NCBI GenBank assembly: GCA_030838385.1
Contig: JAUTWX010000405.1
Location: 1 to 42,958, forward strand
Origin: Acidobacteriaceae bacterium
GTDB taxonomy: Bacteria > Acidobacteriota > Terriglobia > Terriglobales > Acidobacteriaceae
Length of the DNA: 42,958 nucleotides
Direction: 5' to 3'
The notes under the pieces were generated by a model. It had not been told where the DNA came from. It did no database searches and was given only the letters and a program-made list of their open reading frames with translations. Shown piece after piece: positions 7,021 to 16,032 of the stretch. Made by a program: the position numbers and the translations under genes. Positions within the stretch are counted from its first letter, which is position 1. Each line of letters begins with the position of its first letter.

Positions 7021-7392
7021 CTAGTTCTTCGCAGGCACTGCGACGGGACCATCGGGAATGTTGGCCGTGAGCGGAGTTTCGGATTTTACAACTGGCTTCG
7101 GTGCGCGGCGCCTGGGAGCTTCCCTCGCGGGCACGCGAGTGATGGTGACCACAGCCGGCTTCTTCTGCTCTGCCCAACGCTTCCGCTGCGCGGCTGCGAT
7201 CCGTTCGCGGGAGGCGGCTGGGAGCTTACGCCTCTTCGCCTCGCCAGTATTGGAGTTGAAGACCTTGGGCTGACCGGACGCCTGCGGTGTAGCCGATTGT
7301 GCAATCAGAGTTCGAGCAAGCTGAAGACGCGCAATTTCGGCGTCGATAGCCACAACCATCCATTCAATATTCACGCATAGTAAACATACCAT
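7021..7392 (-). CDS. Small basic acidobacterial protein, AQRKRWAEQK family, copy 2
   Basis: The longest frame gives 123 residues. The ATG at 7359 (MVVAIDAEIARLQLARTLIA) is a plausible alternative start because copies 1 and 3 begin only a few residues before this helix. Neither start has a clear ribosome-binding site. The middle carries SRERIAAAQRKRWAEQKK, the same basic motif as in the other two copies. Unlike them, it continues with a 45-residue Pro/Arg/Ala-rich low-complexity tail. It lies just outside the putative island boundary, so the family is not restricted to the island. The function is unknown. Confidence 0.65.
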   Translation of the reverse strand: MVCLLCVNIEWMVVAIDAEIARLQLARTLIAQSATPQASGQPKVFNSNTGEAKRRKLPAASRERIAAAQRKRWAEQKKPAVVTITRVPAREAPRRRAPKPVVKSETPLTANIPDGPVAVPAKN

Positions 7393-7533
7393 TAGGCGAG
7401 CGATGAACTACCGATGAAATCCACAACACGCAGCCGGGGGAGTCTGGCATTCGCAAGCGGCGGCGAGCTTCTGAACGCCTCGCAAAACGGCGTAATATGG
7501 CGGTGCATTGATTTCGCAATTCGAGGACTTCTC

Positions 7534-8193
7534 ATGTCCGACGTAAAGCAGACGAATTTCTCGCGGCGCGGTTTTCTCAAGGGCGCTGGACTTACCGCAG
7601 CCGGAACTCTCCTGGAGCAAGCACAGTCCCTGACAGCAGAGGTCAAAAGTGCAGTGCACGAGCCTGCCACGCTTGGACCCGATGCGGTTGCTGTCCGGTT
7701 GCACGTCAACGGACATCTGCATGCCGCAACGGTCGAGCCACGAGACACGCTCGCCACCACTCTGCGCGACAAGCTGGGGCTCACCGGGACCAAGGTGGTG
7801 TGCGATCGCGGCTCTTGCTCCGCGTGCACAGTGTGGATCGACGAGACGCCGCAGCTTGCGTGCATGACTTTGACGCTCGATGTGGGCGGCAAGAAGGTCA
7901 CGACGATCGAAGGTCTGGCAGAAGGCGAAATACTTCACCCGGTGCAAGCGGCCTTCGTGAAGCACGATGCCATGCAGTGCGGATTCTGCACCCCGGGCAT
8001 GGTGATGGCATGCGCTTCTCTGCTGAAGCACAATCCGCACCCCACCCGGCCGGAAGTCGCGCACGCGATCAGTGGCAATCTGTGCCGGTGCGGCACGTAC
8101 CCGAGAATTTTTGATGCCATGGATGACCTTTCGAAAAACGGATCAACCAACAGCGCGGGACTGGTTATGCCGCGCGCGATGCAGGAGGTCTAG
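7534..8193 (+). CDS. paoA: Tat-exported 2Fe-2S subunit of a PaoABC-like aldehyde oxidoreductase
   Basis: The protein has 219 residues from the ATG at 7534 (GAGGA seven bases upstream); the ORF-track start at 7414 lacks a signal. The N-terminus NFSRRGFLKGAG is a twin-arginine motif, so the folded complex is sent to the periplasm. Residues 50-125 are a plant-type ferredoxin fold with C90, C95, C98 and C110. Residues 135-205 are the helical second 2Fe-2S domain with C149, C152, C184 and C186 (QCGFCTPGM, CRCGTY). This subunit passes electrons between the molybdenum site and the flavin. The gene abuts the Moco subunit gene, with no gap after its stop. The symbol is by analogy with E. coli PaoA; the substrate is not shown. 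Confidence 0.9.
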   Translation: MSDVKQTNFSRRGFLKGAGLTAAGTLLEQAQSLTAEVKSAVHEPATLGPDAVAVRLHVNGHLHAATVEPRDTLATTLRDKLGLTGTKVVCDRGSCSACTVWIDETPQLACMTLTLDVGGKKVTTIEGLAEGEILHPVQAAFVKHDAMQCGFCTPGMVMACASLLKHNPHPTRPEVAHAISGNLCRCGTYPRIFDAMDDLSKNGSTNSAGLVMPRAMQEV

Positions 8194-10665
8194 ATGGCAG
8201 ACGACGCGATCTTGTTGGATGCGCAGGCGCAGCAGGAAAAGCAGCGCAAAGAGGGTGTGAAGGGCGAGGCCAAGCCTACGCGCGACGCCGAATCTGGCGA
8301 TACCAAAAAACCGCCGGCGAAGGAAGCGAGCCAGACGAGGACGGCTAGCGTCCTGTTCGGCATCCCGCAGCTTGGTCTGACGCACGTGGACCGGCAGGTT
8401 CCGGTAGACGAGCCGCCGCCGCTTGCTGAGAACTCCGCATTGAAATATGTCGGCCATCCGACGGTGCGGTATGACGGCGCGGCAAAGGCGAGCGGCCGCG
8501 GCAAATACACCGCCGACATTCATCTGCCAGGCATGCTTTATGCCTACATGCTTGGCGCAGAGATCCCTCACGGCCGCATTCTGTCGGTGGACACCTCCGC
8601 TGCCGAGCGCTATCCGGGCGTCAAGGCAGTGTATGTCATCGAGCACGACTACGGGGGTTCCGCCGCGCTGCGCGATCCCAAGCAGGAGATACCCTCGCGT
8701 TATCCCATCGTCCGCTATGCCGGCCAGCCCATCGCGGCGGTGGCGGCGACCTCACAAGCCATTGCGGAAGATGCCGCGAAGCTCGTTGAGGTGAAGTACG
8801 ATGCGAAGCCGTTCGTTGTGGACCGCGCGGATGCGCGGCAGCCGGATGCGCCGCTAGTCTTTCCCGGTCCAGCCGATGCTGAGGCCAGCGCGGGCGGCGG
8901 CGGCGGCCCCGCGGACGTGCCGCAAACAGGCAACGTGCATGGTCCTGAAAAGAAGACCAAGGGCGATTCCGAGGCTGGCTTCAAGGAAGCAGATGTCGTC
9001 GTGGAGAGCGAATACTTCACGCAGGTCCAGACGCATTCGGCGCTGGAAACGCATGGCGTAGTCGCCGACTGGAAGCCGGACGAGCTCACGGTCTACGCGT
9101 CGACGCAGGGCACCGCGAGCGTGCGCGATGAGTTCGCCGAGGTTTTTAAGCTGCCTAAGAGCAAGGTACGCGTCATCACCGAGTTCATGGGTGGCGGCTT
9201 TGGCGCGAAGTTCGGCGCGGGCAATGAGGGTGTCGTGGCGGCAAAGCTTTCGCGCAAGGCCGGCGCACCGGTGCGGCTGATGCTCGACCGCCGGCAGGAA
9301 CACATCGTCTCCAACCGTCCGGACTCTCACCAGAAGCTACGCATTGGCGCCAAGCGCGACGGCACGCTGACAGCGATTGAGTTGATCAGCTACGGCACCG
9401 CCGGAGTGGGTACGGGAGCGGGCACAGCCGGTCCGGCGACCAATCTCTACAAGTGCGCCAACATCCACACGGAAGAGAACGACGTCTTCATCAACGCCGG
9501 CCCCGGCGCAGCTTTTCGCGCGCCCGGTCATCCGCAGGGATGCTTCGCGCTGGAGCAGGCCATCGATGAACTTGCGGTCAAGCTCAACATGGATCCGCTG
9601 GAGTTGCGCGAAAAGATCGACGAGAGCCCCGCGCGCAAGGTCGAGCGGCAGATCATCCGGGAGAAGACGAACTGGCGCGACCGCAAGGCTGCCGGCGCCG
9701 ATACCGGACCGGTGAAGCGCGGCATGGGCATTGCGCAATCGGTGTGGTATCGCTTTGTCGATATGAACTCGTCCTGCGAGGTGCGCGTATCGAAGGACGG
9801 CTCGGTGGAGGTGCTCTCTGCCGTACAGGACATCGGCGGCGGCACCAAGACCATTCTTGCGCAGGTGGTCGCGGAGGAGTTCGGGATCCCACCACACAGT
9901 GTGCAGGTGCGCGTCGGAGACACTCGCTACCCCATCGGGCCGAACTCCGGCGGCAGTGTCACCGCGGGATCGATTACGCCCGCCATCCGCAATACTGCGT
10001 GGCAGGCAAAGCAGAAATTTTTGCAGGCTGTGGCGCCGGGTCTTGGCACAACAGCAGACAACCTCGACCTGCACGATGGAAATGTCGCGTGGAAGGATAG
10101 TTCCCGGTCCGTGTCGCTGCGCAGCGCCGCGGGGAAGATGCCGACCAGCGAAATTGCGGCGCGGACCACGCGCGTGCCGGACTACGAAAAGGCGCGGCTG
10201 CTGTACGGGGGCGTCGATTACGTGGAGCTTGCGGTCGATACCGAGACCGGCCGCGTGCACATCGAGCGCGTCTTCGGTGCGCACGATTGCGGCCGGCCGA
10301 TCAATCCAACCGGCGTCATCAGTCAGATCCACGGCGGCATTCTGCAGGGCATCTCCTACGCACTGTTTGAGCAGCGCGTGATGGACCGGCAGAAAGGATA
10401 CATTCTGAACACGAATCTGGAGAGCTACAAGATCATCGGAGCACGCGAAGTACCGAAGATTCAGATCGAGCTGATTGAGAACTACATTGGCCAGAGCTCG
10501 ACCGATGCGGCCGGCATTGGTGAATCGGCCGGCATCATTACGCTGGCCGCTGCCATCGGCAATGCGTTCTACAACGCAACAGGCGTGCGCATGCGCTCCA
10601 TTCCAATGACCCCGGCGCACGTGCTGGCGGCGCTGGGCAAGACCTCAGGAGAGATGACCGTATGA
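8194..10665 (+). CDS. paoC: Molybdenum-cofactor subunit of xanthine dehydrogenase-family aldehyde oxidoreductase
   Basis: This 823-residue protein follows a strong AGGAGG site. Residues about 85-200 match the a/b hammerhead domain (VGHPTVRYDGAAKASGRGKY), and the rest the molybdopterin-binding domains, with GGGFGAKFGAG near residue 330, FRAPGHPQG near 450 and the catalytic base E777 in GIGESAG. This subunit holds the molybdenum cofactor and oxidises aldehydes or N-heterocycles. Two features differ from E. coli PaoC: an N-terminal Lys/Glu-rich segment of about 60 residues before the hammerhead, and a Gly-rich charged insert near residues 225-265. Both look like linkers. It has no signal peptide of its own and presumably rides on the Tat signal of the Fe-S subunit. 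No dedicated XdhC/PaoD insertion chaperone lies in the window. Confidence 0.9.
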   Translation: MADDAILLDAQAQQEKQRKEGVKGEAKPTRDAESGDTKKPPAKEASQTRTASVLFGIPQLGLTHVDRQVPVDEPPPLAENSALKYVGHPTVRYDGAAKASGRGKYTADIHLPGMLYAYMLGAEIPHGRILSVDTSAAERYPGVKAVYVIEHDYGGSAALRDPKQEIPSRYPIVRYAGQPIAAVAATSQAIAEDAAKLVEVKYDAKPFVVDRADARQPDAPLVFPGPADAEASAGGGGGPADVPQTGNVHGPEKKTKGDSEAGFKEADVVVESEYFTQVQTHSALETHGVVADWKPDELTVYASTQGTASVRDEFAEVFKLPKSKVRVITEFMGGGFGAKFGAGNEGVVAAKLSRKAGAPVRLMLDRRQEHIVSNRPDSHQKLRIGAKRDGTLTAIELISYGTAGVGTGAGTAGPATNLYKCANIHTEENDVFINAGPGAAFRAPGHPQGCFALEQAIDELAVKLNMDPLELREKIDESPARKVERQIIREKTNWRDRKAAGADTGPVKRGMGIAQSVWYRFVDMNSSCEVRVSKDGSVEVLSAVQDIGGGTKTILAQVVAEEFGIPPHSVQVRVGDTRYPIGPNSGGSVTAGSITPAIRNTAWQAKQKFLQAVAPGLGTTADNLDLHDGNVAWKDSSRSVSLRSAAGKMPTSEIAARTTRVPDYEKARLLYGGVDYVELAVDTETGRVHIERVFGAHDCGRPINPTGVISQIHGGILQGISYALFEQRVMDRQKGYILNTNLESYKIIGAREVPKIQIELIENYIGQSSTDAAGIGESAGIITLAAAIGNAFYNATGVRMRSIPMTPAHVLAALGKTSGEMTV

Positions 10666-11663
10666 ACCGCTTTACTTTCGTCGATTGCGCAACTGTAGAT
10701 GAGGCGCTCTCCCAGATGAAGGGCGACGCCGTGGTGAAGGCCGGCGGCATCGACCTGCTCGACCTGATGAAGGACGGCATCGTCTCTCCGCCGAGGCTTG
10801 TCAGCATCCGGAACGTGCAGTCACTGCACCGCATCGAGTCGTCTGACCGCGGTCTGCACCTTGGCCCGCTGACGACGCTGAGCGAGATCGCCGATCATCC
10901 GGAGATACGGCGGCGCTACGCGGCATTGTCGGATGCGGCAGGTCATGCAGCCACGCCGCAGGTGCGCAACATGGCGACGCTTGGCGGCAACCTGATGCAG
11001 CGGCCACGGTGCTGGTATTTCCGCTCCACCGATTTCGACTGCCGCAAGAAGGGCACCTCGGATGAGTGTCACGCGCTGCAGGGGGAGAATCAGTATCACG
11101 CGATCGTAAATAACAAAACCTGCGCGATGGTGCATCCTTCCTCCACCGCGGTTCCGCTGCTGGCCATGGGTGCGGAAGTTGAGCTGACCTCGAAAGCAGG
11201 CAAGCGCACGGTGGCAATGCGCGACTTTTACATTGCGCCGGAAGAGGACCTGCAGCGGGAAACAGCGGTGAAGCCGGGCGAGCTGATCACCGCTATACGC
11301 GTTCCCGTCCCTGCTGCCGGAACCCGCTCGGCGTATCAAAAGTATGGCGAGAAGGAGAGCTTCGACTGGCCTCTGGCTGATGCAGGCGTTGTTTTGGAGA
11401 TGGATGGAAAGAGCTGCCGCAATGCAGCCATCGTGCTTGGCGTGGCAGCTCCAACGCCGATCCACGCGACGCAGGCTGAAGCCGCCTTGCGCGGCAAGGT
11501 GATCGATGAGCGCACCGCGCGCGAAGCGGGAAAGCTGGCGGTAGCCAACGCGACGCCACTCTCACAGAATGGCTACAAAGTGCAGCTTTTCCAGACCGCG
11601 GTGTACCGCACGATCCTGCTGGCTGCCGGCCAGATGGACCGCGACCCCAGCGCTATTGGATAG
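10662..11663 (+). CDS. paoB: FAD and 4Fe-4S subunit of the aldehyde oxidoreductase
   Basis: The 333-residue protein overlaps the Moco gene by four bases (ATGA), implying coupled translation. Residues 1-180 are the FAD-binding PCMH-type domain (VKAGGIDLLD, ATLGGNLMQRPRCWYF), and the C-terminal 100 residues are the CO-dehydrogenase flavoprotein C-terminal domain. Within the FAD domain an insert places four cysteines at C117, C127, C136 and C154. PaoB and the 4-hydroxybenzoyl-CoA reductase beta subunit carry a similar insert that holds an extra 4Fe-4S cluster, so one is expected here. The order Fe-S, Moco, FAD differs from E. coli paoABC. Confidence 0.88.
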   Translation: MNRFTFVDCATVDEALSQMKGDAVVKAGGIDLLDLMKDGIVSPPRLVSIRNVQSLHRIESSDRGLHLGPLTTLSEIADHPEIRRRYAALSDAAGHAATPQVRNMATLGGNLMQRPRCWYFRSTDFDCRKKGTSDECHALQGENQYHAIVNNKTCAMVHPSSTAVPLLAMGAEVELTSKAGKRTVAMRDFYIAPEEDLQRETAVKPGELITAIRVPVPAAGTRSAYQKYGEKESFDWPLADAGVVLEMDGKSCRNAAIVLGVAAPTPIHATQAEAALRGKVIDERTAREAGKLAVANATPLSQNGYKVQLFQTAVYRTILLAAGQMDRDPSAIG

Positions 11664-11686
11664 GAACGGAAGGGATAGGAGAAATC

Positions 11687-11905
11687 ATGCCGGAATTGCA
11701 AGAAAAGACGAAGTGCCGATGCCTCCGCAGCAAGTCCTCTTACTCCGCCTTCGGCGAGTACAGCAAGGACCACGAGGCGCTCATGGGCACGACGAGCACG
11801 TTCTGGTGCCTGAAGACCATGAGCAAAGCCGGTCCGGATGAACATTACGTGCATGCCTCGACCTGCCAGCAAGGCCGGCGCTGCTGGGAAGCGGCGGAAG
11901 AATAG
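11687..11905 (+). CDS. Small Cys-rich hypothetical protein, last gene of the oxidoreductase operon
   Basis: This 72-residue protein has a good ribosome-binding site (GGAGAAATC before the ATG) and starts 23 bases after the FAD subunit. Five cysteines are present (CRC near residue 10, one in FWCLK, one in STCQQ, and one in RRCW). There is no signal peptide and no membrane helix. I do not recognise a family. The spacing suggests co-transcription, so a role in the assembly or electron transfer of the oxidoreductase is possible but only inferred. It ends six bases from the convergent GH3 gene. Confidence 0.6.
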   Translation: MPELQEKTKCRCLRSKSSYSAFGEYSKDHEALMGTTSTFWCLKTMSKAGPDEHYVHASTCQQGRRCWEAAEE

Positions 11906-11911
11906 CTGCCG

Positions 11912-14170
11912 CTAGAGCCGGAATTGTGCCGCCAGGGACGCCTCCGATGAGCCGCCCGCCCACACGGTGAACTGGCCCGGCTCGACCACCCACTTCCCTT
12001 CTGTGTTCCAGACAGCGAGCTGGGTCTGTGGGATTCTAAAGGTAACCGTCTTTGTTTCCTGCGGCTGCAGGTGGATGCGCGAGAAGCCGGCCAGAGAGCG
12101 GCTGGGCGTCTCGACACTGGTGACGTTCTCACGGAAATAGAGCTGAGCCACCTCGTCTCCTTCGCGATCTCCTGTATTTGTCACATCCACGGATACCTTA
12201 ACGGCGGCGCTACTGCCGGCCACCGCTGGCTGCACGATGAGATGGTCATAGTGGAACGTCGTGTAACTGAGACCGAAGCCAAAGGGAAAGAGCGGCTTGC
12301 CGTCGTCGTCGACATATTTGTGAATGCGTGATGGGTCGCTATTGTAGAAATCCGGAAGCTGACCAACGCTGCGCGGGAAGGTGATGGTGAGGCGGCCGGC
12401 TGGATTGTTGTCTCCAAAGAGCGTTTCAGCGATGGCCTGGCCGCCAAACTCGCCCGGATACCATGCTTCGAGAATGGCGGGAACGTGCTGCTTGGCCCAG
12501 CCAATGGTGAGCGGCCTGCCGTTTTCAAGCACGAGGATTATGGGCTTGCCGGTGGCGGCGATGGCCTCCAGAAGCTGCTCCTGATTGCCGGGCAGATCGA
12601 GATTCGAGCGATCGAAGCCCTCGCCCGAAATGCCCTGCCATTCGCCTAGGCCGAGGATGACCATGTCTGCCTGCTTTGCGGCTGCGACAGCCGCGGGGAT
12701 CTCCTTGCCTGGATCAATGGTGACGGTTGCCTGGGGCACGATGGCGCGAATGCCATCGAGCAGGCTGATGCGTTTGCCATTCGATTCGCGCTCATAGTCG
12801 CCATAACGCGCCACATCTGCATTGGGTCCAATCACCGCGATGTGGCGAAGCGATTTCGAAAGAGGCAGAAGATGCCCATCGTTCTTGAGCAGCGTCATAG
12901 ACTGGCGCGCTGACTCGAGGGACAAGGCGAGATGCTGCTGCGAGCGGTGTGCGCGCGCGTTGAGCGTGGGATTGACGAAGGGATGGTCGAAGAGGCCGAG
13001 TGCAAATTTGACGCGAAGGACGGAACGTACGGCTCGGTCGAGATCCGATTGCGGCAGTGAGCCTTCGCGCACGCAATCGACGAGCGCCTTCTGAAAGACG
13101 TCGTGAGGAAAATCGTAGAACTGCATGTCAACGCCGGAGCGGATGGCGAGGCAGGAGGCGTCCTTCGGCGACGCGGCTACATGATGCACGGTATAAAGCC
13201 GCTCGATGGCGCCGAGGTCGGAGAGAACGAAACCCCGGAAGCCCCATTCCTGGCGGAGGATGGTCTTGAGCAGGAGCGGGTCCGCGGTGATGGGAATGCC
13301 ATCAATTTCGTGATACGCAGCCATGGTGGCCATGGCATGACCTTCGCGAAATGCCGGCTCGAAGGACTTCAGCATGACCGTGCGCAGCTCGCGCTCGCCG
13401 ATGTGCACGGGTGAGGTGTTGGTGCCGCCTTCGGGCGAGCCATGGCCGGCAAAGTGCTTGGGTTCGCTGACCACGGTGTGGTCGGTATCGAGACTGTCCC
13501 CTTGCGCGCCGCGCACGTATGCAAGGCCGAGCTGCCCAGTGAGATAGGGGTCTTCCCCGAAGTCCTCTTCGACGCGCCCCCAGCGCGGCTCGCGCGCTAC
13601 ATCGAGCACGGGCCCGAGGATCATGTCGACGCCGGTGGCGCGCGCCTCCGCAGCGATGGCGGCACCTGTCTGCTCGGCAATCTGCGGACTCCACGTCGCG
13701 GCGAGATTGATAGGCGCAGGAAAAACTGTTCCGGTATCAAACCCGTGCAGACCCTCCTCGATAAACAGCGCAGGAATGCCGAGCCGATTGTGTGCGATAA
13801 CCCAGCGCTGAATGGTGTTGACCTGCTCCGGTGTGGGGTTGAGATCGTGGATGCTGCCCACGCCGAGGTCGCCCCAAAGGCTCTGCGCCTTCTCCGGCAA
13901 GAAGACCGCTTCGATTGCCGCGTGTGTGTCGTCCATGTGCTTGTCGACGATATAGCGGGCGGCGGAGTACATATCCAACTGGCGCGCCTTTTCTTCCACA
14001 GTCATGCGCTGCAGCAGGTCCGTAATGCGGGCCTCTATAGGGGCATTCGCTTGCGTGTAGATCAGCGACTCTTGCGCTGACTGTGCGCCAGCACCAGCGG
14101 TATGCGTCGGCAGGAGGCACGCCAGACAGAAGAAGGCGCAGCGCGAGAGAGACGAGTATATCGGGCCCAT
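11912..14170 (-). CDS. Glycoside hydrolase family 3 beta-glucosidase or beta-xylosidase, secreted
   Basis: The ORF track starts at 14305, but the ATG at 14170 begins a clean signal peptide (CAFFCLACLLPTHTAGAGAQ) and lies after the GH30 stop, giving 752 residues. Residues about 45-400 form the GH3 (a/b)8 barrel with REPRWGRVEEDFGEDPYL and KHFAGHG. The nucleophile is probably D318 in VLSDLGAI. Residues 420-640 are the second a/b sandwich domain, where the acid/base is expected (GEWQGISGEG region). The C-terminal 80 residues are the fibronectin III-like domain (NTGDREGDEVAQLYF). Such enzymes release glucose or xylose from oligosaccharide non-reducing ends in the periplasm. It is the second gene of an operon with GH30, ten bases apart. 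BglX-like enzymes share this layout; the sugar specificity cannot be read from the sequence. Confidence 0.88.
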   Translation of the reverse strand: MGPIYSSLSRCAFFCLACLLPTHTAGAGAQSAQESLIYTQANAPIEARITDLLQRMTVEEKARQLDMYSAARYIVDKHMDDTHAAIEAVFLPEKAQSLWGDLGVGSIHDLNPTPEQVNTIQRWVIAHNRLGIPALFIEEGLHGFDTGTVFPAPINLAATWSPQIAEQTGAAIAAEARATGVDMILGPVLDVAREPRWGRVEEDFGEDPYLTGQLGLAYVRGAQGDSLDTDHTVVSEPKHFAGHGSPEGGTNTSPVHIGERELRTVMLKSFEPAFREGHAMATMAAYHEIDGIPITADPLLLKTILRQEWGFRGFVLSDLGAIERLYTVHHVAASPKDASCLAIRSGVDMQFYDFPHDVFQKALVDCVREGSLPQSDLDRAVRSVLRVKFALGLFDHPFVNPTLNARAHRSQQHLALSLESARQSMTLLKNDGHLLPLSKSLRHIAVIGPNADVARYGDYERESNGKRISLLDGIRAIVPQATVTIDPGKEIPAAVAAAKQADMVILGLGEWQGISGEGFDRSNLDLPGNQEQLLEAIAATGKPIILVLENGRPLTIGWAKQHVPAILEAWYPGEFGGQAIAETLFGDNNPAGRLTITFPRSVGQLPDFYNSDPSRIHKYVDDDGKPLFPFGFGLSYTTFHYDHLIVQPAVAGSSAAVKVSVDVTNTGDREGDEVAQLYFRENVTSVETPSRSLAGFSRIHLQPQETKTVTFRIPQTQLAVWNTEGKWVVEPGQFTVWAGGSSEASLAAQFRL

Positions 14171-14180
14171 CACGGCATTC

Positions 14181-15638
14181 TTACAGAATGAGTGTGGTGA
14201 TGGTGTTGGCCGGCAGTTGAAGTTCGAGCGTCTTGTCCTGAAGGACGCACTGGACATGCCGGTCGTGACTCTGCTCCTGGCTACGGTTGGTGAGGACGAG
14301 CACACGCGAGCCGTCTGGATTCTGCACGGCTATGTGATCGATCTCTGGAAGATCGCCTGTTGTAGCGAAGACCTGGGCGCCGCGCTGCATGAACTTCGAA
14401 TAGTGGGCAAGGGCCCAGTACATCCCGCTGCGCGTGAGCTGGTGGGTCTGGGAGTGGAGCGTCAGGAGACCGCCGCAGGAGAAAGGTCCGATGTTGGGCT
14501 TGCCATGCTCGTCGAGCACCAGGTTCCAACTGACGATGCAACGGGCGCAGTTGGTCAGGATGCCGGCGAAGGTGCTGGACCACTTCGCCCAGTCGGTGGT
14601 GTAGTCAGGCGCGGTGACGTCCGATCCGCCCTCCGTCCAATACGCATTCTTCAGCGGAAACATATTGTGGACGCGCGTCATCGCCGCGGGCGATCCGTAA
14701 TAGCCATGCCAGGCCACGCCGTCGACGTATTTCGAGAGGCCGGGGTCCTCGAACTCGTCTGCCACGCGGCCCCACAAGTTGTAATTGTGGTCGAGGATCC
14801 AGATCTTGGTGTCGAGTGAATTTTTCTGCAGCACCGGTCCGAGAAACTCCTTCACGAACTGGATCTCATACTCCTGTCCCCACATGCACTGCGGCATGCG
14901 CCCGCCCTGGTCGGTGTCGATTTCGTTCTGAATGGTGACGGCGCGAATGTGGACTCCGTCTGCGGCGTAGCCCTGAAGGAACTTGACGAAGTATTCCGCA
15001 TACGGCGCGAAGTAACGGCTGCGCATGGAGCCGCCGAGCAGTGAGTCGCCCGCCTTCATCCACGCCGGCGGGCTCCAGGGTGAGGAGAAGTAAAACACCT
15101 CCGGGTTGACCTGCTGGGTCTCGCGAAGCACCGGCAGGATGTATTGCCGGTCGTGCTCGATGCTGAAGTGGGTGAGATCGGGATCGGGCTGTGCGGTGTC
15201 GTCGTAGGTGTAGGGGTCGCGCGAGTAGTCGCTGGAGCCGATGGTGGTGCGCGCTATCGACATGCGCAGGCCATCGGCTCCGAAACATTCCTTGAGCAGT
15301 GCTCCGCGGGCGGGCGCCGGCATCTGCTGGAGCAGATAGCAGGAGGCATCCGTGAGGGCGGCTCCAAACCCCAGCAGTTCCTGACACGGTTGTTCGGGAT
15401 GGAGCTGGATGGCCCCAGAGCGGGCCCCAGAGCCGGCCGAAGCCCCGCTGCGCCATGTGGGCACATCGATTGGCTCACAACGCGCCTTGTCTGAGGTGCG
15501 CCAGGCCCTGACCGGTATGGTCGCCTTACCGGGATCGGTGTCCGACGTGATGCCCCAGGCCGCGAGGGAACCGAAAGACGTAGCAGGGGCAATCATGGCT
15601 GCCAATTTCAGGAAGGTACGCCGGCTGGTCATATCCAT
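14181..15638 (-). CDS. Glycoside hydrolase family 30 (glucosylceramidase/beta-1,6-glucanase type), Tat signal
   Basis: This 485-residue protein begins with TSRRTFLKLAA, a twin-arginine signal. The catalytic barrel spans about residues 80-420, with the acid/base E239 in TIQNEID and the nucleophile E336 in YWTEGG; the C-terminal 60 residues form the small beta domain of GH30. The pattern FGAALTDASCYLL and the SSPWSPPAWMK strand are typical of GH30 subfamily 1-3 enzymes, which cut beta-1,6-glucan, glucosylceramide or related beta-glucosides. The start could be the first ATG or the third codon. The gene leads the minus-strand operon with GH3 and diverges from the TonB receptor, so the two enzymes and the receptor probably serve the same glycan. 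Confidence 0.88.
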   Translation of the reverse strand: MDMTSRRTFLKLAAMIAPATSFGSLAAWGITSDTDPGKATIPVRAWRTSDKARCEPIDVPTWRSGASAGSGARSGAIQLHPEQPCQELLGFGAALTDASCYLLQQMPAPARGALLKECFGADGLRMSIARTTIGSSDYSRDPYTYDDTAQPDPDLTHFSIEHDRQYILPVLRETQQVNPEVFYFSSPWSPPAWMKAGDSLLGGSMRSRYFAPYAEYFVKFLQGYAADGVHIRAVTIQNEIDTDQGGRMPQCMWGQEYEIQFVKEFLGPVLQKNSLDTKIWILDHNYNLWGRVADEFEDPGLSKYVDGVAWHGYYGSPAAMTRVHNMFPLKNAYWTEGGSDVTAPDYTTDWAKWSSTFAGILTNCARCIVSWNLVLDEHGKPNIGPFSCGGLLTLHSQTHQLTRSGMYWALAHYSKFMQRGAQVFATTGDLPEIDHIAVQNPDGSRVLVLTNRSQEQSHDRHVQCVLQDKTLELQLPANTITTLIL

Positions 15639-15680
15639 GAACTTTATCGATCTCTCCGGGGGTAGCTAGTTACTTACGTG

Positions 15681-15698
15681 AAGACAAAGGATTGTCTT
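15681..15698. promoter_or_regulatory. Operator-like inverted repeat 1 (GH30 side)
   Basis: AAGACAA-AGGA-TTGTCTT is a perfect 7-bp inverted repeat with a four-base centre. On the minus strand it starts directly after a TATGCT -10 element, so a bound repressor would cover the GH30 transcription start. A near-identical site lies at 15789. Confidence 0.6.
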
Positions 15699-15728
15699 AG
15701 CATACGCAGCAAAGATTTCGCTTGACAA
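15699..15728 (-). promoter_or_regulatory. Candidate promoter of the GH30-GH3 operon
   Basis: On the minus strand TTGTCA (15723-15728) and TATGCT (15699-15704) are separated by 18 bases. The -10 abuts operator 1. The transcript would begin about 50 bases before the GH30 start codon. Confidence 0.45.
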
Positions 15729-15788
15729 TCATCTTCTTGAATTGTTTTCATCTGCAACGATCACCGGGGACCCAACTTTCCTGACGCG

Positions 15789-15806
15789 AAGGCAAACCGT
15801 TGTCTT
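15789..15806. promoter_or_regulatory. Operator-like inverted repeat 2 (TonB receptor side)
   Basis: AAGGCAA-ACCG-TTGTCTT matches operator 1 except for one arm base and the centre. Its central CCG resembles the CG core common in LacI-family operators. The two centres are 108 bases apart, close to a whole number of helical turns. Confidence 0.55.
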
Positions 15807-16032
15807 GTCCTTGAGGCCGGGATCGCGGGGGTGGAATGTTTCGCCCTTTGTCAGGAAGATTCCCGGTGACCAACGGAACGGTTGAGACGATCTGCGGTCC
15901 TTCCTTTCCGTAACAGGGGAGTCGTGGGCCTCACTGCCGGATTTCCGGCGGCGGCCCGATGCAACAAAGAACAAGCGCGCATCCGCAGTAAGGGGTGTAG
16001 CGCAGGCAGATGGTACTTCTCCAGGAGGCAAC

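Noticed and set aside
9337-10620. 427-residue minus-strand ORF inside the Moco subunit gene
   Set aside because: The plus-strand frame has clear xanthine-dehydrogenase motifs; the minus frame is a GC-rich shadow with no recognised domain.
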